Below, piece after piece: positions 27,584-37,071 of a DNA stretch of 64,000 nucleotides (position 1 is the stretch's first letter; each line of letters opens with the position of its first letter). The notes under the pieces are model-generated. The model searched no databases. It saw nothing but the letters and a program-made list of their open reading frames with translations, and was not told the origin of the DNA. Source of the stretch: Flavobacteriales bacterium (GTDB lineage Bacteria > Bacteroidota > Bacteroidia > Flavobacteriales_C > GCA-002722245); the NCBI GenBank assembly GCA_023251095.1, contig JAHEZL010000011.1, forward strand, positions 58,601-122,600. Direction: 5' to 3'. A program made the position numbers and the translations under genes.

Positions 27584-30500
27584 ATGCTCAATAAAATTAT
27601 TGCGTTTTCCATCGGGAATAAACTTATTGTAGGTCTCTTCATCATTGCCCTCATTGGTTACGGCGCATACGAAACCACTCAACTGCCCATTGATGCTGTG
27701 CCCGACATTACCGACAATCAGGTACAAGTTATCACCATAGCGCCTTCTTTTGGCGCTACGGATATTGAACGACTCGTTACTTTTCCCATTGAACAAGCCA
27801 ACAACAATATCGCCGGAATCAAGGAAATTCGTAGTTTTTCCCGCTTCGGATTATCGTTGGTGACTATTGTGTTTGATGATGAAACCGATATTTACTGGGC
27901 CCGTCAGCAAGTGTCGGAACGCTTGCAAAAGGTGCAAACAGAAATTCCTCAAGGCATTGGTATTCCTGAGCTCGGACCAATATCTACCGGACTCGGAGAA
28001 ATTTACCAATATGTAGTCCGGGCAAAAAAAGGATATGAAAAGAAATACGATGAAACTGAGTTGCGCACTATTCAGGACTGGATCATACGCCGACAATTAC
28101 TAGGCGTTAAAGGCGTTGCCGAAGTGGGCAGCTTTGGCGGAAAACTCAAGCAATATGAAATCGCTGTAAATCCCAATAAACTGCAATCCTATAATATCAA
28201 TATCAGCGATGTTTTTACGGCATTGGAAAAAAACAATCAAAACACAGGCGGTGCTTATATTGAAAAAGGAGAAACTGTTTTATTCATTCGCAGCGAAGGA
28301 TTAATTGGCAATATCAACGACATTAATAACATCACCATTAAATCCACCAACAACGGAACTCCTTTATTTATAAGGGACATTGCCGACGTAAAGATAGGAT
28401 ACTCTACACGCTATGGAGCACTGTGTTATAACGACGAAGGTGAAGTAGCCGGAGCCGTAGTAATGATGCTCAAAGGCGCCAACAGCAGTGTAGTCATTAA
28501 AAATGTAAAAGAAAGAATTGTACAAATTCAAAAAACTTTACCCGAAGGTGTAGTGCTGGAACCCTTTCTCGACCGCACCAAAATGGTAGATAACGCCATC
28601 AGTACAGTAGAGCAAAATCTGATGGAAGGTGCATTAATTGTGATTTTTGTTTTGGTGCTCTTCCTCGGAAATTTCCGCGCCGGATTATTGGTGGCATCTG
28701 TGATTCCTCTGGCAATGCTCTTTGCCATTATTTTAATGAATGCTTTTGGCGTGAGTGGAAACTTAATGAGCTTGGGTGCTTTGGATTTCGGACTCATTGT
28801 GGACGGCGCCGTCATCATTGTTGAAGCGGTAATGCATCAGCTTTCTCACAGCAATAAATTTAAAAACACACAGAGTTTGAACCAGTCGGAAATGGATATT
28901 GAAGTAAATCACTCTGCCGGGAAAATGATGAATAGCGCCGTGTTCGGACAAATCATCATTTTAGTGGTTTACCTCCCTATCTTTACTTTACAGGGCATTG
29001 AAGGAAAAATGTTTAAACCCATGGCACAAACCGTTGCCTTCGCGTTGCTGGGCGCTTTCGTGCTTTCGGTGACTTATATTCCTATGATGAGCGCTTTGGT
29101 GCTGAGTAAAAAAACACAACACAAACCCAATATTTCCGATCGCTTGATGAAGGGCATGGAAAGCTCTTATCAAAATATTTTAGTAAAGGTTTTGCGCAAA
29201 CCAAAAGTGGTCATCACCAGCGTTATTTTGCTTTTTACATCGGCCGTTATAACGCTTACTTTTTTAGGCGGTGAATTTATTCCTGCTCTGGAAGAAGGCG
29301 ATTTTGCTGTTGAAACAAGAATTCTCACCGGCAGTAATTTAAAATCATCGGTAGAAAATACACAAAAGGCTTCGCACATTTTACTCACTCAATTTCCGGA
29401 AGTGGAAAAAGTGGTGACTAAAATTGGCAGCGGTGAAATTCCTACCGACCCGATGCCAATGGAAGCATCCGATTTAATGATCATACTGAAAGATAAAGAC
29501 GAATGGACCTCGGCCGATAACTTCAACGATCTGGCCGAAAAAATGAGTAAGACACTTTCAGTTGTGCCCGGCATTACCACCAGCTTTCAGTATCCGGTGC
29601 AAATGCGTTTCAATGAATTAATGACAGGAGCTAAACAAGATGTAGTGTGTAAAATATTTGGTGAAAATCTCGATACCCTTGCGCTCTATGCTGAAAAATT
29701 AGGCGCATTAATTCATCCCATTGAAGGCGCAAAAAACATTTACGTGGAATCGGTGACGGGCTTACCTCAAGTGGTGATCGACTACAATCGGGCCTCCATT
29801 GCGCAGTACAATTTAAACATCAACGACATCAACAAAGTAATTAATGCTGCGTTTGCCGGACAAAGCGCGGGATTGATTTTTGAAGGCGAACGTCGCTTTG
29901 ATGTAGTGGTTAGATTGGATGCCGACAGTCGTAAAAATTTAGACGATGTGAAAAACCTTCTGATTCCTACGCCACAAGGAACACAAATTCCTTTGTACCA
30001 ATTGGCCAACGTTGAAATTAAAAACGGTCCCAATCAAATTCAGCGCGAAGATGCCAAACGAAGAATCATCGTTGGATTCAACGTTAGAGATCGTGATGTA
30101 GAAAGCATTGTAAATGAACTGCAACAAAAAGTAGACGCGGAAATTAAATTTCCAACAGGTTACTATGTCACTTACGGAGGTGCCTTTGAAAATTTAAATG
30201 AAGCAAAGGACCGACTCTTAATTGCCGTTCCGGTTTCACTGATTTTAATTTTTCTGCTTTTGTATTTCGCCTTCAATTCCATCAAACATGGCTTGCTCAT
30301 TTACTCAGCCATTCCACTTTCGGCCATAGGCGGAATTTTCTTTTTAGCCCTGCGTGGAATGCCTTTTAGTATTAGCGCAGGTGTTGGATTTATTGCTTTG
30401 TTCGGCGTTTCAGTATTGAACGGCATTGTGTTGATTGCTGAATTCAATCGTTTGAAAAAAGAGGGGCTCAGCGATTTATACAGCATCGTGATTCAGGGAA

Positions 30501-31927
30501 CAAAAATGAGACTGCGGCCGGTGTTAATGACTGCCTTTGTAGCTTCTTTAGGGTTTTTACCCATGGCACTCAGCAACGGTGCGGGCGCAGAAGTTCAGCG
30601 TCCGCTCGCAACAGTAGTGATTGGCGGGTTATTGATTGCTACCTTCCTCACGCTTTTTGTGTTGCCTGTTTTATATATTTTGTTTGAAAAAGGAGTTACC
30701 ATAAAAGCAAGTGCCCCTGCTCTTTCCATACTGTTTGTGCTATTTCTTGCTCAACAAGGATCAGCACAAAATCCAATCAACTTACAAGCAGCAATGGATA
30801 CTGCACTGGCTAACAACCTCAATATAAAAAACGAGAAATTATTGTCGGAGTACCAACAAAAACTCATTAAAACCGCTGCCTCTATTCCGCAAACTGCTGT
30901 GTTTGGAGAATACGGTCAGTTCAACAGTTCGTATTACGATAACCGTTTCGGACTTACACAATCTTTCAATTTCCCAACGGTGTACATCAACCAGAAAAAT
31001 CTTTTAAGTGAAGAATGGAAAACTTCTGTTTTACATATTTCTTTGAAAGAAAGCGATACTAAAAAAATGGTGCGCCAAGTGTTTTATTCTTACTTGTATT
31101 TAAAAGACAAAGAAAAGTTGCTCTTGAAAAACGATAGTATTTACGCTTCTTTCCTCCAAAAAGCCAACTTGCGTTTTTCAAGTGGAGAAAGTAATGTTTT
31201 AGAAAAAACAACGGCTGAAGCACAACGCGGAAACATCGCCATTCAACTAAAGCAAGTGCAGCAAGATTTAGAAATACTATTACTGCAATTCCATTTGATA
31301 CTCAACACCACTCAAAATCTTATTCCTTATGAATTGAATACAAAGCTGGATTTATCGGTAAATCCCGACAGTAATCAAGTAAGTCGGCACCCCTTCTTAC
31401 AAATCATTGATCAGCAAAAAAAGATTTCTGTGCTGAATCAAAAACTGGAAAAATCAAAACTTCTTCCCGATATCAATTTTGGATATTACAATATGACGAT
31501 GCAGGGATCGGGATCCGACAATAAGACTTACAGCACATCTACCCGCTTTCAATCGATGCAGATCGGATTGGGAATTCCTTTGTTTTTCGGCGCTCAGAAA
31601 GCAAAAATAAATGCCGCTAAAATCAATCAGCACGTTGCTGAAAATAATTATTTGCAGGAATTTAATCTTTACCAATTGCAATACAAAAGCGCATGGAGTC
31701 AGTATCAAAACAATTTAGCCACCATCAATTATTTTGAAAGCAGTGCACTTAAAAATGCGAAATTAATTTTTGAAACTGCCAACCAGCAATTCAATAACGG
31801 AGAAATAAATTATCTAGAATGGGTGATGCTCACCAATCAGGCCATCAACATTCAATCGTCGTATCTCGACGCCGTTAAAAATTTAAACGAAAGCATTATT
31901 CAAATCAACTATTTAATTAGTAAATAA
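27584..31927 (+). CDS. Heavy-metal RND efflux pump (CusA/CzcA type) fused to a TolC-like outer-membrane factor
   Basis: A 1447-residue fusion. Residues 1 to about 1040 form a full HME-RND proton antiporter: N-terminal helix, pore domains, the TM4 motif DFGLIVDGAVIIVEAV, and the second TM half with GVGFIALFGVSVLNGIVLIAEFN. It exports Cu/Ag or Zn/Co/Cd-type ions. A signal-like segment (PALSILFVLFLAQQGSAQ) then leads into about 390 residues of an outer-membrane efflux protein (CzcC/TolC) with paired coiled-coil repeats. A signal peptidase cut there could release the barrel part. The membrane-fusion protein gene starts 1 base later. Metal specificity cannot be read from the sequence. Confidence 0.93.
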   Translation: MLNKIIAFSIGNKLIVGLFIIALIGYGAYETTQLPIDAVPDITDNQVQVITIAPSFGATDIERLVTFPIEQANNNIAGIKEIRSFSRFGLSLVTIVFDDETDIYWARQQVSERLQKVQTEIPQGIGIPELGPISTGLGEIYQYVVRAKKGYEKKYDETELRTIQDWIIRRQLLGVKGVAEVGSFGGKLKQYEIAVNPNKLQSYNINISDVFTALEKNNQNTGGAYIEKGETVLFIRSEGLIGNINDINNITIKSTNNGTPLFIRDIADVKIGYSTRYGALCYNDEGEVAGAVVMMLKGANSSVVIKNVKERIVQIQKTLPEGVVLEPFLDRTKMVDNAISTVEQNLMEGALIVIFVLVLFLGNFRAGLLVASVIPLAMLFAIILMNAFGVSGNLMSLGALDFGLIVDGAVIIVEAVMHQLSHSNKFKNTQSLNQSEMDIEVNHSAGKMMNSAVFGQIIILVVYLPIFTLQGIEGKMFKPMAQTVAFALLGAFVLSVTYIPMMSALVLSKKTQHKPNISDRLMKGMESSYQNILVKVLRKPKVVITSVILLFTSAVITLTFLGGEFIPALEEGDFAVETRILTGSNLKSSVENTQKASHILLTQFPEVEKVVTKIGSGEIPTDPMPMEASDLMIILKDKDEWTSADNFNDLAEKMSKTLSVVPGITTSFQYPVQMRFNELMTGAKQDVVCKIFGENLDTLALYAEKLGALIHPIEGAKNIYVESVTGLPQVVIDYNRASIAQYNLNINDINKVINAAFAGQSAGLIFEGERRFDVVVRLDADSRKNLDDVKNLLIPTPQGTQIPLYQLANVEIKNGPNQIQREDAKRRIIVGFNVRDRDVESIVNELQQKVDAEIKFPTGYYVTYGGAFENLNEAKDRLLIAVPVSLILIFLLLYFAFNSIKHGLLIYSAIPLSAIGGIFFLALRGMPFSISAGVGFIALFGVSVLNGIVLIAEFNRLKKEGLSDLYSIVIQGTKMRLRPVLMTAFVASLGFLPMALSNGAGAEVQRPLATVVIGGLLIATFLTLFVLPVLYILFEKGVTIKASAPALSILFVLFLAQQGSAQNPINLQAAMDTALANNLNIKNEKLLSEYQQKLIKTAASIPQTAVFGEYGQFNSSYYDNRFGLTQSFNFPTVYINQKNLLSEEWKTSVLHISLKESDTKKMVRQVFYSYLYLKDKEKLLLKNDSIYASFLQKANLRFSSGESNVLEKTTAEAQRGNIAIQLKQVQQDLEILLLQFHLILNTTQNLIPYELNTKLDLSVNPDSNQVSRHPFLQIIDQQKKISVLNQKLEKSKLLPDINFGYYNMTMQGSGSDNKTYSTSTRFQSMQIGLGIPLFFGAQKAKINAAKINQHVAENNYLQEFNLYQLQYKSAWSQYQNNLATINYFESSALKNAKLIFETANQQFNNGEINYLEWVMLTNQAINIQSSYLDAVKNLNESIIQINYLISK

Positions 31928-31928
31928 T

Positions 31929-33065
31929 ATGAAAAACTTAAGCCTCTTAGTACTCGCAACCCTTGCTTTATACGCTTGCAGCGAAGAAATAAAGACCAAT
32001 GAAGAATCCACCACAATTACTTCTGAAAGCAACATCAGTTTAAGCGATGCGCAATACAAAAGCGCAAACATTCAAACAGGGAAACTGGAAAAAAGAAACC
32101 TCTCCACCACCCTTAAACTCAACGGGAAAATTGATGTCCCTCCGCAAAACATGGTATCGGTAAGCATGCCGCTGGGAGGCTTTTTAAAAAGCACCACTTT
32201 ACTGCCGGGAATGCACGTTAAAAAAGGAGAGGTGATTGCCACCATGGAAGATCAGCAATACATTTTGTTGCAACAGGAATATTTAACCGCTAAATCAAAA
32301 CTGATTTTTGTAGAAAAAGAATTTCAGCGACAAAAAGAACTCAACCAAAGTAAAGCCAGCAGCGACAAAGTTTTTCAGCAAAGTGAAATGGATTACAAAA
32401 ATCAAAAAATTGCCGTGAGTGCCCTCGCCGAAAAACTGCAACTGATTCATGTAAATCCCGAAACACTCAATGAAAACAACCTTTCCAGAAGCATTAATAT
32501 TTACTCATCCATTGATGGTTTTGTATCGAAGGTGAATGTAAATATCGGAAAATATGTAAATCCTTCCGATATCCTTTTTGAACTCATCAACCCTACCGAC
32601 ATCCACTTGAATTTAAAAGTTTTTGAAAAGGATTTGGAGAAGCTCAACATCGGACAAAAATTAATGGCCTTCAACAACAATCAACCCGACAAAAAACATC
32701 CCTGCGTAATTATTTTAATCAGTCAGGATTTATCATCCGACCGCAGTGCCGAAGTTCATTGCCATTTTGAAGATTACGACAAAACCCTACTTCCCGGAAT
32801 GTACATGAATGCCGAAGTAGAAATCAAAAGCAGCAACTCCGCATCCATCACCGACGATGCCATAGTAGGATTTGAAAGCAAGGATTTCATTTTTATCGCT
32901 AACTCCAAATATCAGTTTGAAATGGTTGAAATCAAAAAAGGAAGTTCCGAAAATGGGTTCTCCGAAATCAGCGCTATGGACGCTCGTGATCTCTCCAACG
33001 CACAAATTGTTACCAAAGGAGCTTATTCTATATTGATGCAATTAAAAAACAAAGAGGAGGAATAA
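31929..33065 (+). CDS. RND efflux periplasmic adaptor (CusB/CzcB type)
   Basis: A 378-residue lipoprotein (LATLALYAC, Cys17) of the HlyD/membrane-fusion family: beta-barrel and lipoyl halves around MPLGGFLKSTTLLPGMHVKKGEVIATMED and SSIDGFVSKVNVNIGKYV, separated by a coiled-coil hairpin (LTAKSKLIFVEKEFQRQ to ALAEKLQL). It links the pump to the outer-membrane factor. It starts 1 base after the pump gene, and tmRNA begins 36 bases after its stop. Confidence 0.93.
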   Translation: MKNLSLLVLATLALYACSEEIKTNEESTTITSESNISLSDAQYKSANIQTGKLEKRNLSTTLKLNGKIDVPPQNMVSVSMPLGGFLKSTTLLPGMHVKKGEVIATMEDQQYILLQQEYLTAKSKLIFVEKEFQRQKELNQSKASSDKVFQQSEMDYKNQKIAVSALAEKLQLIHVNPETLNENNLSRSINIYSSIDGFVSKVNVNIGKYVNPSDILFELINPTDIHLNLKVFEKDLEKLNIGQKLMAFNNNQPDKKHPCVIILISQDLSSDRSAEVHCHFEDYDKTLLPGMYMNAEVEIKSSNSASITDDAIVGFESKDFIFIANSKYQFEMVEIKKGSSENGFSEISAMDARDLSNAQIVTKGAYSILMQLKNKEEE

Positions 33066-33101
33066 GAAAAAGCAACTATCTTTGTTACATCACAGTTCTT
33101 T

Positions 33102-33494
33102 GGGGCCGACCGGTTTTGACAGGAAGTGCAATCGGTTAGTAAGCATGTAGAGAGTTGAGACCCCTCTCTTAAATCAAGGATTTCAAATTTTAAATGGCGA
33201 AAATAACTACGCTCTTGCTGCTTAATCTATCTAAGATAGTTTACGCTTAATTTCACTCTAGGAGTGAAACGAGATGTCTCTGAATGAAGTGCTCCTGATA
33301 CTTTATTCTATAGAGGCACATATGAGTTCGGGATAAGACCATCGAAGTTTCGGCGTTGGTACAAAAACTTAAGAAACTAAGTTTTAAATAGGCTGTTTGT
33401 GGCCGGTTTACTACCTACAATCAATTGCAAAATACACATGTAGAAAGCTAACAGTTTCCTTTTTTGGACGAGGGTTCGACTCCCTCCGGCTCCA
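33102..33494 (+). ncRNA. ssrA: tmRNA
   Basis: Rescues stalled ribosomes and tags the nascent chain for degradation. The 5' end GGGGCCG pairs with CGGCTCC at the 3' end to form the tRNA-like acceptor stem, with A33494 as the discriminator; the full CCA is not encoded. The T-arm GGGTTCGACTCCC is at 33472-33484. The tag frame at 33196-33225 reads GENNYALAA-stop, the usual Bacteroidota tag. An intrinsic terminator follows at 33501. The 3' end overlaps the last codons of the recombinase gene on the other strand. Confidence 0.96.
33448..33494. other. Candidate attachment site in the 3' end of ssrA
   Basis: The minus-strand recombinase frame continues through this end of ssrA and stops at 33448. 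The 3' end of tmRNA is a classic integration target, and an integrase gene abutting it marks an attL/attR junction. I searched by eye for a second copy of the ssrA 3' end up to metE and found none. Confidence 0.4.
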
Positions 33495-35016
33495 CTCCGA
33501 GGGAAGAAACTGAGAAATCAGAATTCTTCCCTTTTTTATTTCCTTTGGAAGCCTCGCCAAATCTATTAAGCAGAGAAATGACATTTAAAGTTTTGGGAGT
33601 TCGATACCCTGATTTTTCAAAAATCAACTTTTCGGGGTAAACCGAACTCACTATTCGTTGTTTTGCCACTGTATCCTTAGAGTGGTAATACATTTCTATG
33701 TTTTGGATAACATCAAGCCCCTCGTTAATTAAATGCCCATTATTTTCAATACCTGAAATTAATTTCGCCTCTTCACTCGCCAATCTTTCCAATATTTCTT
33801 CGATCTCGTATTTCATTTCCTTATAATCGGAAGAGGTAATTTCGCCATCAAGTACCATGTCTTTTGCATTTTTCAACCTTTGTTTCTGTTTGCCTATCTC
33901 TTTTTGCATTTTCTCTAATTCAACCCGAACCACACTATTCTTATTCTTAAAACCAATTTTCAATATTTCACCGAATAATCTCAAACTTTGCGCGTTGGCT
34001 TTTATTTCTGATAAAACAGCTTCAAACTTCCCATTTATAAGACTTGCCTTATACCTTTCGTTACACCCTTTATTGCAATGGTAATAATAGTACAACACCC
34101 CCATTTTGCCTTTTGAAGAAGACGCTGTTAATGTTCTACCACATTGAGCGCAGGTCAAAAATCCTCGCAATGGAAATTCATCTCTAATCGTTTGAAATTT
34201 ATTGGGCATATTCTTTTTTCTCCCCTCAATAATATCCTGAACAGCGTAAAAAGTAGGCTCATTAATAATTGCTTGATGAATTCCGTCAACCCAATGCGCA
34301 GACTCTTCTTTAAATGCAGGAACCAACACTTTACCAATGTATCCCTTATTTCTTAAAAGCATCCAAAAGGAATTTCGATTGCATTTCAAACCCTCTTTGT
34401 AAAGTTTTAATCGCAGTTCCTCGATATTGTATAATCCGGATTCAAATTCAGCAAACGCACGTTTTACCAGTTCCTCTTGCTTCCCTCCTTCAGGCGCCAT
34501 TATTGGTCGGTTGTTTAAATCACGGGTATTGATGTAGCCTCTTAAACGAGCGCCCAACCAACGTCCTTCTTTTTTCCCTCTGCGAATACCATGAAAAATG
34601 TTTAATGCCCTGCGATCATTATCTACTTCGGGAGCTGCAAGATAAACAGCTAACATGATTTTGCTTTCAGGAATTTCAAAATCCAACGGTTGTTCAATGG
34701 CTTGTGGTTCTATCCCTAATCTCTTTAAATCTCGTATAGTGATATATGCTTCAGCAACATTCCGAGAGAATCTGTCCCATTTCAAAAACAGGATGTTATC
34801 TATGTAGCCACGATTCTTTTTAATGAATGCTACAATTTTCAGCCATTCGGGGCGGTTAAATGTTTTACCACTTGCGTCATCGTGGTAAAAGCCAACAACT
34901 TCAATGTTGTTATGCTCGCAATACTTGTAAAGTTTATCTTTTTGGTCGGCAGGGCTATATCCGTTGTTTTGCTCATCGGTTGATACACGGGTGTAAATAA
35001 TTATTTTTCTTTTCAT
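33448..35016 (-). CDS. Large serine recombinase/integrase
   Basis: A 522-residue site-specific recombinase. The resolvase domain begins IIIYTRVSTDEQNNGYSPADQ with nucleophile Ser12. The recombinase domain and a zinc ribbon follow (LTCAQCGRTLTA, then YHCNKGCNERY, near residues 293-325), with a coiled-coil region (residues about 355-425) as in large serine integrases. The start ATG overlaps the stop of the small upstream gene (ATGA). The last 15 or so codons are read from the antisense of ssrA, so the native C-terminus may depend on the integration state. It probably mobilises, or once mobilised, an element inserted at ssrA. Confidence 0.9.
   Translation of the reverse strand: MKRKIIIYTRVSTDEQNNGYSPADQKDKLYKYCEHNNIEVVGFYHDDASGKTFNRPEWLKIVAFIKKNRGYIDNILFLKWDRFSRNVAEAYITIRDLKRLGIEPQAIEQPLDFEIPESKIMLAVYLAAPEVDNDRRALNIFHGIRRGKKEGRWLGARLRGYINTRDLNNRPIMAPEGGKQEELVKRAFAEFESGLYNIEELRLKLYKEGLKCNRNSFWMLLRNKGYIGKVLVPAFKEESAHWVDGIHQAIINEPTFYAVQDIIEGRKKNMPNKFQTIRDEFPLRGFLTCAQCGRTLTASSSKGKMGVLYYYYHCNKGCNERYKASLINGKFEAVLSEIKANAQSLRLFGEILKIGFKNKNSVVRVELEKMQKEIGKQKQRLKNAKDMVLDGEITSSDYKEMKYEIEEILERLASEEAKLISGIENNGHLINEGLDVIQNIEMYYHSKDTVAKQRIVSSVYPEKLIFEKSGYRTPKTLNVISLLNRFGEASKGNKKGKNSDFSVSSLGVEPEGVEPSSKKGNC
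33501..33540 (+). terminator. tmRNA terminator, inside the recombinase gene
   Basis: GGGAAGAA-a-CTG-agaaat-CAG-aa-TTCTTCCC (33501-33531) followed by TTTTTATTT forms a strong terminator just past ssrA. The same bases encode the C-terminal part of the recombinase on the minus strand. Confidence 0.85.
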
Positions 35017-35210
35017 GTTTCTTTTTTAATTGATTCCATGTGGCGTTCAATTTCTTCTCTATCCATTGTGTCAAACACAATGTCAGCCATGTGATATAAC
35101 CAATCCCTTAACTCAACAACTTCTTCATCGGTATAAAAAACGCCATCTGTATTAAGTATTTTTTTGCACTCATTCAATGACAGCTTTCTATTTTCAGAAG
35201 CCGAATTCAT
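35013..35210 (-). CDS. Small protein translationally coupled to the recombinase
   Basis: A 65-residue acidic protein (LSLNECKKILNTDGVFYTDEEVVELRDWLYHMADI). Its stop overlaps the recombinase start by 4 bases, so the two are translated together. The same kind of short protein precedes serine recombinases in other Bacteroidota, as far as I recall; it may regulate or assist recombination. No known domain. Confidence 0.7.
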   Translation of the reverse strand: MNSASENRKLSLNECKKILNTDGVFYTDEEVVELRDWLYHMADIVFDTMDREEIERHMESIKKET

Positions 35211-35552
35211 CGTAAAAATGCTTGCTGAAATATGTTTTTTACCGAAAAAAAGAACGAGAAAATGGACTTAGCTACACTTGCCAGACACAACACAAGTATA
35301 ATGATAATCAATAAGTTACGAAATAATAAAATGAAAATATTATCAACTTCTACTTTATGAGGAAGTAGATTACTGGATGAAACTCCGGAATGAATTTTTA
35401 TGAAAAAGCCCTTGACAAATTGCATGAGCAAATTTGCAAAGGGCTAAGTGAGTTCGATTTCTACTTATGTAAACCTGTGTTTACAAATGTTTTTTTATGG
35501 AATCCTGTGAGGTTTAATTAATCCAAGAACAACTAATTGAAAAAATAAGACG
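35211..35552. other. Intergenic region upstream of the recombinase unit
   Basis: No convincing gene. It holds an imperfect inverted repeat with AGCCCTT/AAGGGCT ends (35407-35445), followed on the minus strand by T5, which would terminate the TM2 gene. It also holds a perfect palindrome TGTAAAC-CTGT-GTTTACA (35468-35485), which could be a regulator or recombinase binding site. A 74-codon minus frame (35207-35431) is open but looks non-coding. Confidence 0.5.
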
Positions 35553-35765
35553 CTAAAACCGGCTCCTTATTTCTATTTCCTTTTTAAGATTCCATTTATT
35601 TACCATACTCGGTATTAAAAAAAGGTCGATAATCCAGCCTATTCCAAATAATTGCCCTGTTATTAAATAAATGATTGCTGTTGGCACTTTGTTTACGTAA
35701 AAGCGATGTAAAGAAAGCCATCCTAAAAAGAACCACAATACATAAGCAACAGTTTTTGATTTCAT
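35553..35765 (-). CDS. TM2 domain protein
   Basis: A 70-residue membrane protein made of one TM2 domain: KTVAYVLWFFLGWLSLHRFYV, a short loop, then AIIYLITGQLFGIGWIIDLFLIP. Two helices and the conserved G..G.HRFY and D-L-F residues are visible. Function unknown in bacteria. Confidence 0.85.
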   Translation of the reverse strand: MKSKTVAYVLWFFLGWLSLHRFYVNKVPTAIIYLITGQLFGIGWIIDLFLIPSMVNKWNLKKEIEIRSRF

Positions 35766-35837
35766 GTTTAATTAAATTGATTATTTTATAAATGCTAAAC
35801 TAGCAAATGCTATCGAGCAGAAAAATACTTCGTTACA

Positions 35838-35872
35838 TAAAAAGAACTCCCGAAGTAAAGCTTCGGGAGTTC
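35838..35872 (-). terminator. Intrinsic terminator (copy A)
   Basis: GAACTCCCGAAG-TAAAG-CTTCGGGAGTTC (12-bp stem, 35844-35872) with a T run on the minus strand ends the gene at 35900-36457. It and its flanks are nearly identical to the terminator of metE at 37072-37105. Confidence 0.85.
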
Positions 35873-35899
35873 CTTTGATTTAATAAACGTTGCTATATT

Positions 35900-36457
35900 C
35901 TATTTAGAACCTTCTTTTAAAAGATGGTTTACTTTGAACATCTTATAAAATGAGTCGTATTCCGAAATATTCTTGTTATTGCATTGAGCATCTAATATAT
36001 CGTGAAATTTTTGATTCAGAGGAAAAGCTTGTTTCAGATTGGCGAGAGTGAGTTCAACCAATTCCCCATTTCCTGTAGCAGAAAAATAATAACGTTTTTC
36101 AATACGAGATCTTTTTCCCTCAGGTACAGAGACTTCATTATAAAAAATCCATACAGCTCCCTTTTCCGCCAAATAAAACTGTTTGTTATTTTGAAATCTT
36201 ACGAGTGGTTTGCCAAAAGCAATAAAACCATAAACACTATCTTTTTGTAGTTTTATTGTTTCACCGTTATGTAGTACAGTGATGTGAGATTCGTCTAAAA
36301 ACCCATTTAAACGAATAGTATGCTTTTCTGAAGCTGAAGTATTTTCGTACGATAATTTGTTGTTCAAATAATCGTTAAAAGTGAGATAGACTCCACTTTT
36401 TTCATTTTGACCAAATGCATTGACTGCAATAACAAGAAATAATAATATCGTTTTCAT
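35900..36457 (-). CDS. Exported protein of unknown function
   Basis: A 185-residue protein with a signal peptide (TILLFLVIAVNAFGQ). The mature part opens KSGVYLTFNDYLNNKLSY, which I associate with an unnamed Bacteroidota periplasmic family. No catalytic motif or membrane segment follows. It lies 88 bases downstream of the HYC_CC_PP gene on the same strand and ends at its own terminator. Confidence 0.7.
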   Translation of the reverse strand: MKTILLFLVIAVNAFGQNEKSGVYLTFNDYLNNKLSYENTSASEKHTIRLNGFLDESHITVLHNGETIKLQKDSVYGFIAFGKPLVRFQNNKQFYLAEKGAVWIFYNEVSVPEGKRSRIEKRYYFSATGNGELVELTLANLKQAFPLNQKFHDILDAQCNNKNISEYDSFYKMFKVNHLLKEGSK

Positions 36458-36545
36458 AAGAATGATTTAAAAATATAAATACTGGAATAAATTATGATGA
36501 ACCAAAACATCAATAATGGTGGTTCATAAGCAGTATAAACAGGAA

Positions 36546-36932
36546 TTAAATCCGGAAAACTTTGTTAAGCAAATAAGTCGGAGTGGTGATTAAATGCGGA
36601 GGAGCATTGGAAAGAAATGTTTTATGTTCCAATGTGGGAATAATTGGAACTTCCTTATTTACATGAATTGCTGTTAATTGAACATCATTTACCAGTTTAG
36701 TGGGTAGAAGCTGTTTAGAAGTGCCTTCGTGATTATCCTTTACTTTATATACGATCGTTGTATTTTTGCAGCATTTATTGATTTGTTTTGTTGAACCGCA
36801 GCAATCTTTTTTATTTACCTTGAATACAGAAACTCCAACCAAATTCTCCCCACAATATTGAAAGCTAATAACTACCCCTACCGAAAAACTCAAGTAGAAC
36901 AAACAAAATAATATAGCTAAAACTCTTCTCAT
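36546..36932 (-). CDS. HYC_CC_PP family protein
   Basis: A 128-residue protein with an N-terminal hydrophobic segment (VLAILFCLFYLSFSVGVVIS) followed by QYCGENL, CC in KKDCCGS, CC in NKCCKN, and APPHLIT near the end. This cysteine and Pro-Pro order is the signature of the HYC_CC_PP family in Bacteroidota, here with Gln in place of His. The role is unknown; paired cysteines suggest a metal or redox function in the periplasm. Confidence 0.75.
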   Translation of the reverse strand: MRRVLAILFCLFYLSFSVGVVISFQYCGENLVGVSVFKVNKKDCCGSTKQINKCCKNTTIVYKVKDNHEGTSKQLLPTKLVNDVQLTAIHVNKEVPIIPTLEHKTFLSNAPPHLITTPTYLLNKVFRI

Positions 36933-37071
36933 CTTCTACTAATGTATCCACATTTGCCATACGAGTCAAAACCCTACGTGAATTTTAACACTCTTTATAG
37001 TTGTAATATTAATTACCGCTTCTAACTAACTTCTACTTTTTTTTTGCAAAACATCCACTTGCAAAACTTTA

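Noticed and set aside
35207..35431. 74-codon minus-strand ORF upstream of the recombinase unit
   Set aside because: Composition is unlike a protein, it overlaps a terminator-like hairpin, and no motif is visible.
35435..35470. Possible second attachment site (GAGTTCGATTT) resembling the tmRNA T-arm
   Set aside because: Only GTTCGA is shared with the ssrA 3' end, too short to call a direct repeat.
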